From the NCBI GenBank assembly GCA_029267635.1, contig JAJUIK010000011.1, positions 1 through 64,000 on the forward strand: a stretch of DNA of 64,000 nt, in the 5' to 3' direction. The position numbers and the translations under genes were made by a program. Source of the DNA: Moraxellaceae bacterium. GTDB taxonomy: Bacteria; Pseudomonadota; Gammaproteobacteria; Pseudomonadales; Moraxellaceae. Within the stretch, counting starts at the first letter, position 1. Each line of letters opens with the position of its first letter. This document shows, piece by piece, positions 8,996 to 23,404 of the stretch. The notes beneath the pieces are model-generated. The model did not search any database and was not told the DNA's origin. It saw only the letters and a program-made list of their open reading frames with translations.

Positions 8996-10591
8996 ATGAA
9001 TTTTATTGATGCAATAGGTGTATTGTCTAAGTCTTCTTCTTACGCTGTTTCCACAGAAAATGATCTTGATGCAGAATTGTCTTCAATAAAATCAGATCTA
9101 TATGTTGTGATGCCAATCGAAGAGCATCTTTTTGAATTGATAAATTCTGTAACTGAGGACTCCAAAAAAGTTATATTTCTTTGTGGTAGTAGTGGTGATG
9201 GAAAATCTGAGCTCTTATTGAGAGCACGAGAAAAATTTAGTCAAACCTATATAAAATTTCATTTAGATGCTACACATAGTTTTGCTCCACATGATTCTGC
9301 TGTTGATACTTTAAATAAGTTATTTGATGAGTATGAAGTTGGGAATCATTCACTAGTAATTGCAATCAATATTGGAATGTTGGGGAACTATGCAGCCGAA
9401 GCAAAAAATAAGGAAATTGGTTCTATCCTTAAAAAATATTTAGAAGAGAAACGAGCTTCTGAAGGCTATGAATTTTTAAGCTTTGAAGATTACCCAAAAT
9501 TCAAAATTACTGAAGATGGGTATGAGGCTGAATTTGTCACTAAGTTACTTGCTAGAATTACGGCTCCTAATTCATTGTTATACAAAAGTTATATTGCTCA
9601 AGTAGCTAATAAAAATAATACAAGTCAACAACAAATAAAACTTGTTAATTATAAATTGTTATGTGATCAAAATATTCAAAAAGTAATTGTCGAATTACTT
9701 TTTAAGATTAGATTGTTTAATAATCAATTTATTACTGCCCGAAATTTTTTAGATTTTATTTATGAACTTATATGCGGTAAAAAATATTTATTTGATAATC
9801 TATTTGGTGAGTCTGATAATGAATTATTGGAAAAGATAAGAGAGTTTGATCCCATACTTCTGAGAACAAAAGCTATTGATCGCTTTATCATTTCATTTGA
9901 ATTGAATACTACTAATGATAGGTTAGAAGAGTATAAAAAATATTTGCAAGATTCATTAAATATAGAAAGATTAGATAGTGCTACATCATACATTCGCTTG
10001 TTCTATTTATTGAAATTTTCTACTATTAGCAACGATTATCATCTAGATTTCAAAGAAGACTTTATAGAGAATCTACTAATAAATTACTTAGAAGTGTATC
10101 GTCATCATAGGTATTACGATGCAGATACATCCAAGCCTATACTTAAAAATTTTTATTCTAAAGATTTAATTTATGCTATAAGAAATTATATCAATAAAAA
10201 GGCACCTTATTTAGAAGAAGATCAATATTTAATTTCTAATTATGGGGATAGTCAAATTATTTCTAATTTAAAAATTACTCCTAATTTTAATGAGATAATG
10301 AAATATAGTCATCAGCAATTATGTGTAAAATTTAATGGTTTTTTGAAAATCAAAGATCATGGAAATATGAATATAACAATTGATATTAATCTATTTGAAT
10401 TGCTATTTAAATTGAAGTCAGGATATAGGCCAAGAAAAAATGATCGTAATGTGGTGGTCGTTTTAAATACTATTGTGAATAGACTACTAGTCCTTGCAAA
10501 TCAATCAACCCAAATCACAGTAAAGACCAAAGAACAGAGCTTTCGTTTAACTGTTGAAGATGATGAAATCGAAGTGGCAGGTATTAAATGA
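8996..10591 (+). CDS. dptF: DNA phosphorothioation-dependent restriction protein DptF
   Basis: The 531-residue P-loop ATPase has Walker A GSSGDGKS at residues 64-71 and the DptF-type N-terminus (MPIEEHLFELI followed by the nucleotide-binding strand FLCGSSGDGK). DptF acts with DptG and DptH as the restriction arm of type I Dnd systems, damaging DNA that lacks phosphorothioate. It is the first gene of a plus-strand operon: its stop overlaps the dptG start (ATGA at 10588). An AAGG Shine-Dalgarno-like motif precedes the ATG. The length fits the family, and strong AT bias marks it as island DNA. Family call from motif plus operon context. Confidence 0.9.
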   Translation: MNFIDAIGVLSKSSSYAVSTENDLDAELSSIKSDLYVVMPIEEHLFELINSVTEDSKKVIFLCGSSGDGKSELLLRAREKFSQTYIKFHLDATHSFAPHDSAVDTLNKLFDEYEVGNHSLVIAINIGMLGNYAAEAKNKEIGSILKKYLEEKRASEGYEFLSFEDYPKFKITEDGYEAEFVTKLLARITAPNSLLYKSYIAQVANKNNTSQQQIKLVNYKLLCDQNIQKVIVELLFKIRLFNNQFITARNFLDFIYELICGKKYLFDNLFGESDNELLEKIREFDPILLRTKAIDRFIISFELNTTNDRLEEYKKYLQDSLNIERLDSATSYIRLFYLLKFSTISNDYHLDFKEDFIENLLINYLEVYRHHRYYDADTSKPILKNFYSKDLIYAIRNYINKKAPYLEEDQYLISNYGDSQIISNLKITPNFNEIMKYSHQQLCVKFNGFLKIKDHGNMNITIDINLFELLFKLKSGYRPRKNDRNVVVVLNTIVNRLLVLANQSTQITVKTKEQSFRLTVEDDEIEVAGIK

Positions 10592-11878
10592 GCTTAGATT
10601 TAAAGTTGAAAGTCGAAAAAAACAACAGCATGGCCAAATTCTATCCGATCAGCACTCGAGGAGAAAGCAAGTTATTTAATTGGGATGCTTTAACACATCT
10701 CTTTATTTGTGAAATTTACGGTCTTGATATCTTTAAGAAGTCTAAATTAGAGCAAACGGTAAGGGATTTTGAAGATCAATGTAAATCACATTTCATTGAA
10801 TTATTAGATGATCCTCGAGCCTGGGATTATCTTTATAAAATTTATTTTGAAGAAAAAAATTTAACGTTAATTTCTCCTAAATTATGTGTCTATTCTCATT
10901 TAAATCAGATCAATAGTAAAAATATAGAGAAAAGGTTCTTAGGGCTATTAAAGACCATTCTTAAATCAGGAAATATTTATCAAGCGCATTCAAACCAACT
11001 AAATTTTTTGGAAAAAATTATCACAAAATCTTTTGATGATAAATTTACAACAAATGCTCCGAGTGAAAATGATTTCGTGAATTATTTTCCAAATCTAGCT
11101 AATATTTATGCTGAAGATTTAGAGTTCCTTACCAAGCATCCAAAATATTTTATTGAGAATATTCAACTTTTTATACAAATTTATATGTGTGTTTATACAT
11201 CACAATTATCATTAACAATCAATAGTTGGCAAAGTTTTAAAGATGAACATAATTTAGAGTGTTACTTTATTTTAGATTCTGAAAAGGCGAGTCAAGAACG
11301 TAATCTTCTTTTTCAAAGAGGTTATAGGGATGTAGAAAAAGGGTTAGGCTCAATTTTTCCAATTCTTGCAATGACTGAAAGTTTACAAAATAGTTTAGAG
11401 GGAAAAAAACCTTTATGGGAATTTTATCATCGCAGGCATGAGATCAATTTACAGGAGCTCGTCAAATATTGCCAGGATTTTGCAAATGCTCGTAAATTGC
11501 AATTAAAAAGTGAGCATATTAGCACTCATGAAGAAGCATTTATAGAGTTAGCATATTTGTTTAAAGAGCAGTTTTCTAAAACTACTGATCGATCTAGTCG
11601 AAATGATAATGTAATTAAGGATATTAAAAATATTGTATTAAAACCATTTGTACAAACACGTGGCCGGGCGGGAAGTCTATTTGTATTAAATCAAGAATAT
11701 CTTTTGTTATTAACTAATCTCGTAATTGGTGAGAAAGAGCAATTAAGGCTATATGAGTTGATAATAGGCTTTAATAAAAGAGGGATCTTTTTTGATCGAG
11801 AAAGTTATAAAGCTTTAGTTATATTTTATGAAAGATTGGGTAATATTGAAAAGTTGAGTGACAGTGGGGATGCGATTT

Positions 11879-11898
<20 letters not shown>
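10588..11898 (+). CDS. dptG: DNA phosphorothioation-dependent restriction protein DptG
   Basis: The 436-residue protein starts MSLDLKLKVEKNNSMAKFYP and lies between dptF and dptH, overlapping both (4 bases with dptF, about 20 with dptH). DptG is the small non-ATPase partner of the DptFGH restriction complex and is required for restriction in characterised enterobacterial systems. No catalytic motif is visible, as usual for this family. The call rests on position, length (family about 400-450 residues) and overall resemblance. Translation is probably coupled throughout the operon. Confidence 0.85.
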
Positions 11899-17131
<5,233 letters not shown>

Positions 17132-17143
17132 ATCTTTTTCAAG

Positions 17144-17168
17144 AGGAGCTTTTAAAGCTCCTTTTTTC
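17144..17168. terminator. Bidirectional terminator between dptH and the HEPN-like gene
   Basis: AGGAGCTTT and AAAGCTCCT form a 9-bp stem with T residues on the plus side and A/T-rich flanks, placed between convergent genes. Confidence 0.75.
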
Positions 17169-17169
17169 T

Positions 17170-17952
17170 TTAATTTTCAAATAAAGTTAGTTGTGAATTA
17201 TCTGAATTAAAATCTGTATGAAGTATATATGCATATTCAGAAGGGGCTAGATATTTAATTAACTCATTATCTTTAAAAACTTCAAAATAATAATGATTCT
17301 TCAGGTAAATGTGTAAAATAAATTGTAATGAGTATAAACAAATTCTTGATGCAATTTTAATTAAATCGAGTTGGGGACTAAAGGGTTCGTTGTTCTCATC
17401 TGGATAGGGGAACTCTAAGCTGCCGTGAGCAAAGGTGTTCCTTAATTCATATACAAGAATTAGTCCTAAACCAGCTATACCTTCTTCTGATAATTTTAAT
17501 TTGTTTGCTATATTTTCTTGCTTCAAAAAATCAAATGCTAATATTTTGAATTGACATACATTGTGTAGATAATCCTCAATTATCTTTGATTGTTCTAAAT
17601 TTTTATTTAGATAAAAGGCAATATTTCGAATTTTTCCTCTTATGTGTTTGACAGGGTGATTAGGTGGTTTGATTGCATCTATAATTGCTTCAATTGAGCA
17701 CCAAATAAAATTAAAAATAGACAATTCTCTTGTAAATTTTTTTAATAACTTTTCATTAGCTTCATCGTATTCATAAGCTGCATTGCATTTAAACCATAAT
17801 GAATCATATTTATCGATGTTAATTTCAATACTTTCAACTGAAGAGGCTAATAATAACCAATCACATGTAAGAATGAAATTATTGTTGCTGGAACAAATTA
17901 AAAACTCTCTCAATCTATAACAATGTTCTTGAAGAGATAGAATTCCAGACAT
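17170..17952 (-). CDS. HEPN-like protein with an RX4H motif, candidate RNase toxin
   Basis: The 260-residue protein has no family I can name with certainty. It is predicted mostly helical and contains VYELRNTFAH at residues 167-176, that is R-N-T-F-A-H, matching the RX4-6H signature of HEPN ribonucleases with the usual Asn after Arg. HEPN proteins occur as toxins and abortive-infection effectors. It is the second gene after an XRE regulator (20-bp gap), an arrangement common in toxin-antitoxin pairs. It sits inside the dnd-dpt locus, convergent with dptH. Function as an RNA-cleaving effector is inferred; a structural HEPN role is also possible. Confidence 0.6.
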   Translation of the reverse strand: MSGILSLQEHCYRLREFLICSSNNNFILTCDWLLLASSVESIEINIDKYDSLWFKCNAAYEYDEANEKLLKKFTRELSIFNFIWCSIEAIIDAIKPPNHPVKHIRGKIRNIAFYLNKNLEQSKIIEDYLHNVCQFKILAFDFLKQENIANKLKLSEEGIAGLGLILVYELRNTFAHGSLEFPYPDENNEPFSPQLDLIKIASRICLYSLQFILHIYLKNHYYFEVFKDNELIKYLAPSEYAYILHTDFNSDNSQLTLFEN

Positions 17953-17972
17953 GTTTGGCTCCTTGTTATGTA

Positions 17973-18233
17973 TTAATTGTTCTTGTTTAAATTTTGAAGC
18001 TGTGAGAAGAAATCAGATATTGAAAGACCGAAAGCATTACATATTTTATATACGGTATCTATTCGGCATGTTGCTTTCCCATTTTCTATATCTGAGAGTT
18101 GTCGTGTAGAAATACCGATCGAATAAGATAAAGTTTCTTGTTTATCACCGGCATCAACTCTTAATTTTTTTACTAATTTCCCAAAATCATTAACAAAGAT
18201 ATCGATTTTGTCGCTGTCAATATTATTACTCAT
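17973..18233 (-). CDS. XRE-family helix-turn-helix regulator
   Basis: The 86-residue protein has a Cro/C1-type HTH at about residues 16-70: FGKLVKKLRVDAGDKQETLS, then ISTRQLSDIENGKATCRIDT and LSISDFF. It is divergent from the AIPR gene and immediately upstream of the HEPN-like gene. The start ATG is only 9 bp from a perfect 40-bp palindrome. This resembles controller proteins of restriction systems or antitoxin-type autoregulators. It probably represses both its own operon and the AIPR gene. Confidence 0.85.
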   Translation of the reverse strand: MSNNIDSDKIDIFVNDFGKLVKKLRVDAGDKQETLSYSIGISTRQLSDIENGKATCRIDTVYKICNAFGLSISDFFSQLQNLNKNN

Positions 18234-18242
18234 TTTGATATT

Positions 18243-18282
18243 TACATGAAGTATAGTTCATATATGAACTATACTTCATGTA
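18243..18282. promoter_or_regulatory. Perfect 40-bp palindromic operator between the XRE and AIPR genes
   Basis: TACATGAAGTATAGTTCATA is followed directly by its exact reverse complement, with no loop, centred between 18262 and 18263. A TATACT hexamer suitable as a -10 occurs once on each strand within it (18270-18275 on plus). Two overlapping face-to-face promoters are therefore likely, and a dimer pair of the XRE protein could block both. It contains one GTTC and one GAAC tetramer. Confidence 0.85.
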
Positions 18283-18335
18283 CGTTTATTTCGGAAGCCT
18301 ATATCTTGTTTATACGAATTAAACAGGAGAAAAAC

Positions 18336-19526
18336 ATGAAATACGAATTTGAAGTAAAAACCTATAAGGATCTTGGTAATCCTTATGGTAAAGATGGTCA
18401 AAAGATGGTTTATCTTTTTGTGCACGCCAAAGATTTGCCTAAAGATTTATCATTTGGTCCAAACCCTCGTGAACAGAATATGAAAACGTCTGTTGCAAAA
18501 AAAATTATTGGAAGTTTGCATGAAGGAACTGAACAGTTCTATGTGAAAAATCGTGGGATTACAATTCATGCAAAAGATATTAAATTTATTCCGTCTAAAT
18601 CTATAGTAGAACTTGATTTGCCAGAAAATGAGATGTACGGAGTTTTGGATGGGGGGCATTCATATAGGGCTATTTTGGAAAATCGAATGATTGAGAAAGA
18701 TGGCGGAGAGGAATGGGTAAATGAATTTGTGAAAATTGAAGTAATTATCGGAGCTGAAGAGTATTTTGAGCAGTTGGCAGCATCACGAAATACATCAGTT
18801 CAAGTAACTGATAGTACAATTGCTGAATTAGAAAAAAAATTCGATTTCATTAAGGATGTCCTAAGTAAAAAACCATATTTCGACAAAATTTCATTTAAGC
18901 AAAATGAGCAAAAGGATATCGAAGTTATTGATATTCTAAGATTGATGTATGCTTTTAATTTGGAGAAGTTTCCTGATCACACTAGCGTAGGAGTATCTGC
19001 TTATACTTCTCCTAAAGCTGTTTTAAATGATTTTTTAGCTGATATAAAAAAGGCAGAAGCAACTAATTCTAAAAGTGAATATGAAGCGATTGCCAAAATT
19101 CTACCTGAAATTATTGAGCTTTATGACTTAATTGAAAAAGAAGCTGGGCTTAAATATAAGGAGGCTACTAAAACTGGTAAATATGGAGCAATTAAAGGTG
19201 TGGATGGGACTGAGGGAGATAAAAAACATTATTCAAAATTTTTCGGTGAGAAAATTGATTACAAGAGTCCAATAGGTTTTATTTTTCCAATCATTTCATC
19301 TTTTAAAGCCCTTGTAGATAAAGATGAGCATGGGAACTACAGTTGGATTTGTGATCCTAAAGAAGCTTGGGGTAAGAATGGTGCAACTTTAATGGAGGCA
19401 ACAGTTGAGCGTTCTACTTCTCTGGGATCTAATCCACAATCAACTGGTAAGGATTCGGGGTTGTGGAAACAAAATTTATCCGTGAATTTTATTACGGCTT
19501 TAACTGAAAAAGCTAAGAAAGTCTAA
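18336..19526 (+). CDS. AIPR-family (abortive infection/phage resistance) protein
   Basis: The 396-residue product starts at the ATG at 18336, preceded by AGGAGA; the open frame extends 30 codons further upstream, but that part overlaps the palindromic operator and lacks a ribosome site. Motifs fit the AIPR family: FYVKNRGITI near residue 68, then GVLDGGHSYRAI with DGGH at 105-108. This DGGH motif recalls the DGQHR motif of DndB in the same locus. AIPR proteins occur in abortive-infection loci; their biochemical activity is poorly defined. It is divergent from the XRE-HEPN pair and convergent with dndE. A link to the Dnd system is inferred from position. Confidence 0.75.
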   Translation: MKYEFEVKTYKDLGNPYGKDGQKMVYLFVHAKDLPKDLSFGPNPREQNMKTSVAKKIIGSLHEGTEQFYVKNRGITIHAKDIKFIPSKSIVELDLPENEMYGVLDGGHSYRAILENRMIEKDGGEEWVNEFVKIEVIIGAEEYFEQLAASRNTSVQVTDSTIAELEKKFDFIKDVLSKKPYFDKISFKQNEQKDIEVIDILRLMYAFNLEKFPDHTSVGVSAYTSPKAVLNDFLADIKKAEATNSKSEYEAIAKILPEIIELYDLIEKEAGLKYKEATKTGKYGAIKGVDGTEGDKKHYSKFFGEKIDYKSPIGFIFPIISSFKALVDKDEHGNYSWICDPKEAWGKNGATLMEATVERSTSLGSNPQSTGKDSGLWKQNLSVNFITALTEKAKKV

Positions 19527-19540
19527 TCTTTAAAAAAATT

Positions 19541-19569
19541 AAGGCAAGCCATTTAGGCTTGCCTTTTTA
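19541..19569. terminator. Bidirectional terminator between the AIPR gene and dndE
   Basis: AAGGCAAGCC pairs with GGCTTGCCTT around a 5-base loop and is followed by T residues; A-rich sequence on the other side allows use by dndE as well. Confidence 0.8.
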
Positions 19570-19570
19570 T

Positions 19571-19930
19571 TTATATATTAGCAATTAAACTTTCAGAAGT
19601 TTTATACCGAACGGACATAGCCCCAACACCTCTATGAATGTGTCCACGCATTCGATCAAGAAGTACTTTATTTTCTAAAGGTTCTTCTTGATTATCTTCC
19701 ACATATCTAAGAAGTGATAAGAAAAGATCTGTATTTTCACCTGTGAGGGTATAGGCATTGAATTCAGAGCCATCCTCATTAGGTAATGGAATATTACCTA
19801 ACGGACCTTCTTCTAATGACATCATGAGTGCAATACGACAAAGCAAATTTGGCGTTAAACCTGTACGTTGTTTCAGCATACGAAGACGAGTGGTTGCCTC
19901 AGATGAAATTTTAAGCTTGCTGTAATGCAA
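19571..19930 (-). CDS. dndE: DNA sulfur modification protein DndE
   Basis: The 119-residue basic, helical protein starts MHYSKLKISSEATTRLRMLK and contains LCRIALMMSLEEG, the usual DndE pattern. DndE is a small tetrameric DNA-binding protein, reported to prefer nicked DNA, and is needed for phosphorothioate incorporation together with DndC and DndD. It is the last gene of the minus-strand dndBCDE operon and overlaps dndD by 20 bases. The length is typical (about 110-130). Confidence 0.9.
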   Translation of the reverse strand: MHYSKLKISSEATTRLRMLKQRTGLTPNLLCRIALMMSLEEGPLGNIPLPNEDGSEFNAYTLTGENTDLFLSLLRYVEDNQEEPLENKVLLDRMRGHIHRGVGAMSVRYKTSESLIANI

Positions 19931-21914
19931 TTCTCTTCTCCGTATTGGTGCGTTTCAGATCAGTAAAGTAACCTGTCAATGCCTGAGTAGATGCCAACTC
20001 ATGATTGTATTCAAGTAGATAACTTTCAGAAATGAACTCATCTAACTGGTTCACATAAAGATCATCAATTTCAGTATCTGTTGAAAGAATAATGACTTGA
20101 TGGCTAACGTGAGGGAAGTAAAACTTCATGAGGTTGTCACGGTGTTCACGATCTAAACGGCCAAGTGGTGTATCAACAATCATTGGCAAATGGCGACCAC
20201 TTGTTTTAGCTAGAGACCATAACATGGCAATCGCATAAATTTGCTTTTCACCAGCAGATAAAGCTGACTTTTCAACGACTTTACCATTCGCTTTAATCAA
20301 ACGTGTGTTGAAGGTTTTAGCATCAATCTGTAAATCAGTAATGAAGTTACGTTTACGCAATAATGAATTGAAAATTTCTACAAAGTTTTTGCGAACTTGA
20401 GTAATTTTCTGTTCCAGTAAGGCAGTCTCAAAATCAATAAGCGCTTTAATGCTTTTTGCGGCTAAAGAGTTCTTATGATTTTGCAATTCAAACTCGGCAA
20501 TGGCTTCGCTAGCTACTTTTAAATTCCGTTCAGCCGTCACAACTTCCCAGCTAATTTTACGGCGTTCTTCTTCTTTCTGATTTAAGATAAGATCAAGCTC
20601 ACCGAGTTTACGCTCTTTCTGTAGCAGCTCATCAAGATAAGCATTTGAGTCTTCCGCATTTTCAGCACGGGCAATTGAAAACTCTGTTGCTTCTTTTTCC
20701 TGATTTAAAATTATAAAACGTTCATATAACCCTTTGACTTGCTGTTTTAGCTCCGCATCTAAGCTCAATAGTTTAGCCAAGGTTTGCTTGGGCTCAGTTA
20801 ATTCACCAAATGCTTTGTGGGGACTTAACTGTGGTTGCTCATTAAAGTAACTGGCAAGGAACTCATTGAGATTTGTCCAATGATCTTCTTTCCAGAGTTC
20901 TTTTTTCTGGATTGAACTATTTTGGAAGGTTGTAAGTATTTGCTCAAAAAGTTGACGATTTGAAGATTGATCTGCTGATGAACCTTCTAACTGTTTTGTA
21001 AACTTAGCTATGAGCTTCGGTGCAAATAAGAAGGGAAGTAGTCCATTTGCTAAATTGACCAGTTCTTGTTTAGATACATTAATCTCTTTATTCAGTTGAG
21101 AGAGTTTGGCTTTGAGTTGGTCATATTCCAACGCAATAGCACCACCTTCTGATACAAAACGAAGTCTTTGACGTTCAATGTTTTTTAATAATGCTTGGTG
21201 TTCAAATTTAATTCGGGCGTATTCATTATTTAAGAGCTCTTCTTGAACTTTGAACTGCTCTACTTGTTGGGTAAGGAGATCAACATCATTTTTTTCAGCA
21301 TCACCAGATTTATTACGACTCAAATATGAATGTAAATCTAGGCGTAACTTTTCTATTAAATCAATGCCTAGCAGGTTTTTAATAGCATCTGATAAAGCAG
21401 CATTGTTATCTTCTGCAATATCTTGAATTTTCTCACCATCAAAGAAGAATAGCTGAGAAACTCCGATTGGGATCAATTCCAGTAGAAAATTTTCCCATTC
21501 TTGCTTTGGTACAGAGGTAACTGTTTCACCGTTTTTATGTAAATCTAAATTTTCATGTACTTGTCCATCGGACCCGATTGTCCAAGAACGGCAAACGGTA
21601 AATTCAGCAGGAATACTGCCTTCTGTATAAATGAACTTAAGCTCAATGCTGGACGTACGTTCAGGGTGATTTTGATTGGTCTTACTGAAAAGATACTGAT
21701 GATATTCTTTGTTACTAATCCCTAAACCTAATGCACGCTTACCGTATAAGGCCAGGCGTACGGAGTCTAAGAATGTAGTTTTACCAGCACCATTTCTGCC
21801 GCCAATCAGAATAATTGGCCGACTAGTAATAGATGATTTTTTAGGTTCAAGTGAAAATTCAGTATGCTGACTGTATAAACCAATATTATCTAAAATTAAA
21901 GATTTGATAATCAT
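19911..21914 (-). CDS. dndD: DNA sulfur modification ATPase DndD
   Basis: The 667-residue SMC/Rad50-like ATPase has Walker A GGRNGAGKTT at residues 38-47, long coiled-coil segments in the middle (about 200-500), the ABC signature LSAGEKQ near 551 and Walker B MIVDTPLGRLD near 578. DndD hydrolyses ATP and is thought to open or nick DNA during sulfur insertion with DndC and DndE. It overlaps dndC by 4 bases (21911-21914) and dndE by 20. Length and motif order match the family. Confidence 0.93.
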   Translation of the reverse strand: MIIKSLILDNIGLYSQHTEFSLEPKKSSITSRPIILIGGRNGAGKTTFLDSVRLALYGKRALGLGISNKEYHQYLFSKTNQNHPERTSSIELKFIYTEGSIPAEFTVCRSWTIGSDGQVHENLDLHKNGETVTSVPKQEWENFLLELIPIGVSQLFFFDGEKIQDIAEDNNAALSDAIKNLLGIDLIEKLRLDLHSYLSRNKSGDAEKNDVDLLTQQVEQFKVQEELLNNEYARIKFEHQALLKNIERQRLRFVSEGGAIALEYDQLKAKLSQLNKEINVSKQELVNLANGLLPFLFAPKLIAKFTKQLEGSSADQSSNRQLFEQILTTFQNSSIQKKELWKEDHWTNLNEFLASYFNEQPQLSPHKAFGELTEPKQTLAKLLSLDAELKQQVKGLYERFIILNQEKEATEFSIARAENAEDSNAYLDELLQKERKLGELDLILNQKEEERRKISWEVVTAERNLKVASEAIAEFELQNHKNSLAAKSIKALIDFETALLEQKITQVRKNFVEIFNSLLRKRNFITDLQIDAKTFNTRLIKANGKVVEKSALSAGEKQIYAIAMLWSLAKTSGRHLPMIVDTPLGRLDREHRDNLMKFYFPHVSHQVIILSTDTEIDDLYVNQLDEFISESYLLEYNHELASTQALTGYFTDLKRTNTEKRIALQQA

Positions 21915-23404
21915 GGATTAACTCCAGCGTTATTTAATAAATCTAACTGACCTGAAGAAATTTCTTCTGCGAAAGATGATTCCTCATCCTCTATTTCAAT
22001 GATTTCATTGATATCTTGATCAGAATTGCTAGCGGCGAGAATTGTGGCTAAATCTCTCCATTCTTCATTGAGCACTTTGCTTAACTGGCTATGAATGTTA
22101 TGGCGTCGTTTAAGACCATGGGAAGCTTTTTCAACTCCAATCAGTTTCACCATTAGTTCCGTTGGAATGTCATGTTGTTTACAGATTGAATCAAGTAAAG
22201 CAAAGTCTTGTGTATTATATAAGACGCTATCCTCAATTTCCCAATCTAAATCGACTTCTAAGGTGTCTCTTACAATTTGTGGAACTGAATCAGCCCAATC
22301 TCCACTTTCAGAACGCCATAAACGCCGAATTTCATGTAATTCTGCAGGATGAATCAGAACCGGTGCTTCACCAATCGGTGCTTCAGTTTGTACTTGTTTT
22401 TGGACTTCTAAGAGTTTTCTGAGAAGTTCTTTACGGAATTCGAGTTTATAAGGACCAGGTACTAATTTTCCATTTGCGTGGTTAAAGGCAACTTGACCAT
22501 TACGACGTTTAAATTCACGATAGATAAATTTTTTTTCAGGATCTTGCGTTGAAGAAAGTAAATCACGGTACTCCAGTAAAGGCTCTAACCACTCTTCACC
22601 AGATTCAACCATAGCCTCCATTGACTTGTCCTGTTGGACTACTGTGCATACCCAGCAACCAAAGCGTGAATTACCGCAACTCGGCGTAGTTTTGTCTACT
22701 ACGAGAGGGCACTCACCAGCTTGAGCATTTCTATACATAGTTACAAGTTCACGGTTGTCATTATTCCATGGAGACTTGTTCTGTAATAAATAATTCCATA
22801 CATCATCAGTAGTGAATGCTTCAATTGGAGCAAATACAAACGCATTTAGTAAAGACGAGTGACGGGCAAGTTTTGTGCCTTTAATTTTATGCATTGCGAT
22901 CACTTGTGCACGGGTCGCACTTTCTGCAGAACGCACACCTAAGACAACAACCACCTCACCAAATTCAGCTACACGTTGTGTAATAAAGTCATTTGCCGGT
23001 TCAATCTTAAGTCGTTCAGTACACCAGCGGAATTTATTGCTTGGTGCAGGATAGCCACGGCCAATCAGGTTTACCCAAAATGAACGTTCTACTCGAGGGC
23101 TGACCTTTTGTACAATAAAAGGCATTCCTTGTTCATTAGACTTTTGCTGAATATTTTCTAAGTTTTTATCAATATATCGAACAATAATAGGTGTTTCTAC
23201 AAGAGTGTCAGAACTAATTACATATATAGGTTTTTGTCTTTGCTCACTCGGTAGTTTCGCTACAGCATTCCATACCAGTTGCAAAGCACAAGTTGAGTCC
23301 TTACCACCAGAGTAGCCAACGACCCATGGTCTTTGATCTGATAAATAGACTTCCTGGATAGATTCATATACATCTTTTAAAGAATTGGTCTCAAAAAAGC
23401 TCAT
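21911..23404 (-). CDS. dndC: DNA phosphorothioation sulfurtransferase DndC
   Basis: The 497-residue protein belongs to the PAPS-reductase/ATP-pyrophosphatase group. The PP-loop SGGKDST is at residues 32-38, and a cysteine cluster (CPLVV...PSCGNSRFGCWVC, about 231-252) is suited to the [4Fe-4S] cluster known in DndC. DndC activates the DNA backbone with ATP and transfers sulfur delivered by a cysteine desulfurase. The gene lies directly after dndB and overlaps dndD by 4 bases. No dndA desulfurase gene is in the window; IscS is known to replace DndA in other gammaproteobacteria. Confidence 0.93.
   Translation of the reverse strand: MSFFETNSLKDVYESIQEVYLSDQRPWVVGYSGGKDSTCALQLVWNAVAKLPSEQRQKPIYVISSDTLVETPIIVRYIDKNLENIQQKSNEQGMPFIVQKVSPRVERSFWVNLIGRGYPAPSNKFRWCTERLKIEPANDFITQRVAEFGEVVVVLGVRSAESATRAQVIAMHKIKGTKLARHSSLLNAFVFAPIEAFTTDDVWNYLLQNKSPWNNDNRELVTMYRNAQAGECPLVVDKTTPSCGNSRFGCWVCTVVQQDKSMEAMVESGEEWLEPLLEYRDLLSSTQDPEKKFIYREFKRRNGQVAFNHANGKLVPGPYKLEFRKELLRKLLEVQKQVQTEAPIGEAPVLIHPAELHEIRRLWRSESGDWADSVPQIVRDTLEVDLDWEIEDSVLYNTQDFALLDSICKQHDIPTELMVKLIGVEKASHGLKRRHNIHSQLSKVLNEEWRDLATILAASNSDQDINEIIEIEDEESSFAEEISSGQLDLLNNAGVNP

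Noticed and set aside
18246-18335. Longer N-terminus of the AIPR protein
   Set aside because: It would be translated from the palindromic operator and lacks a ribosome site, whereas ATG 18336 has AGGAGA upstream.
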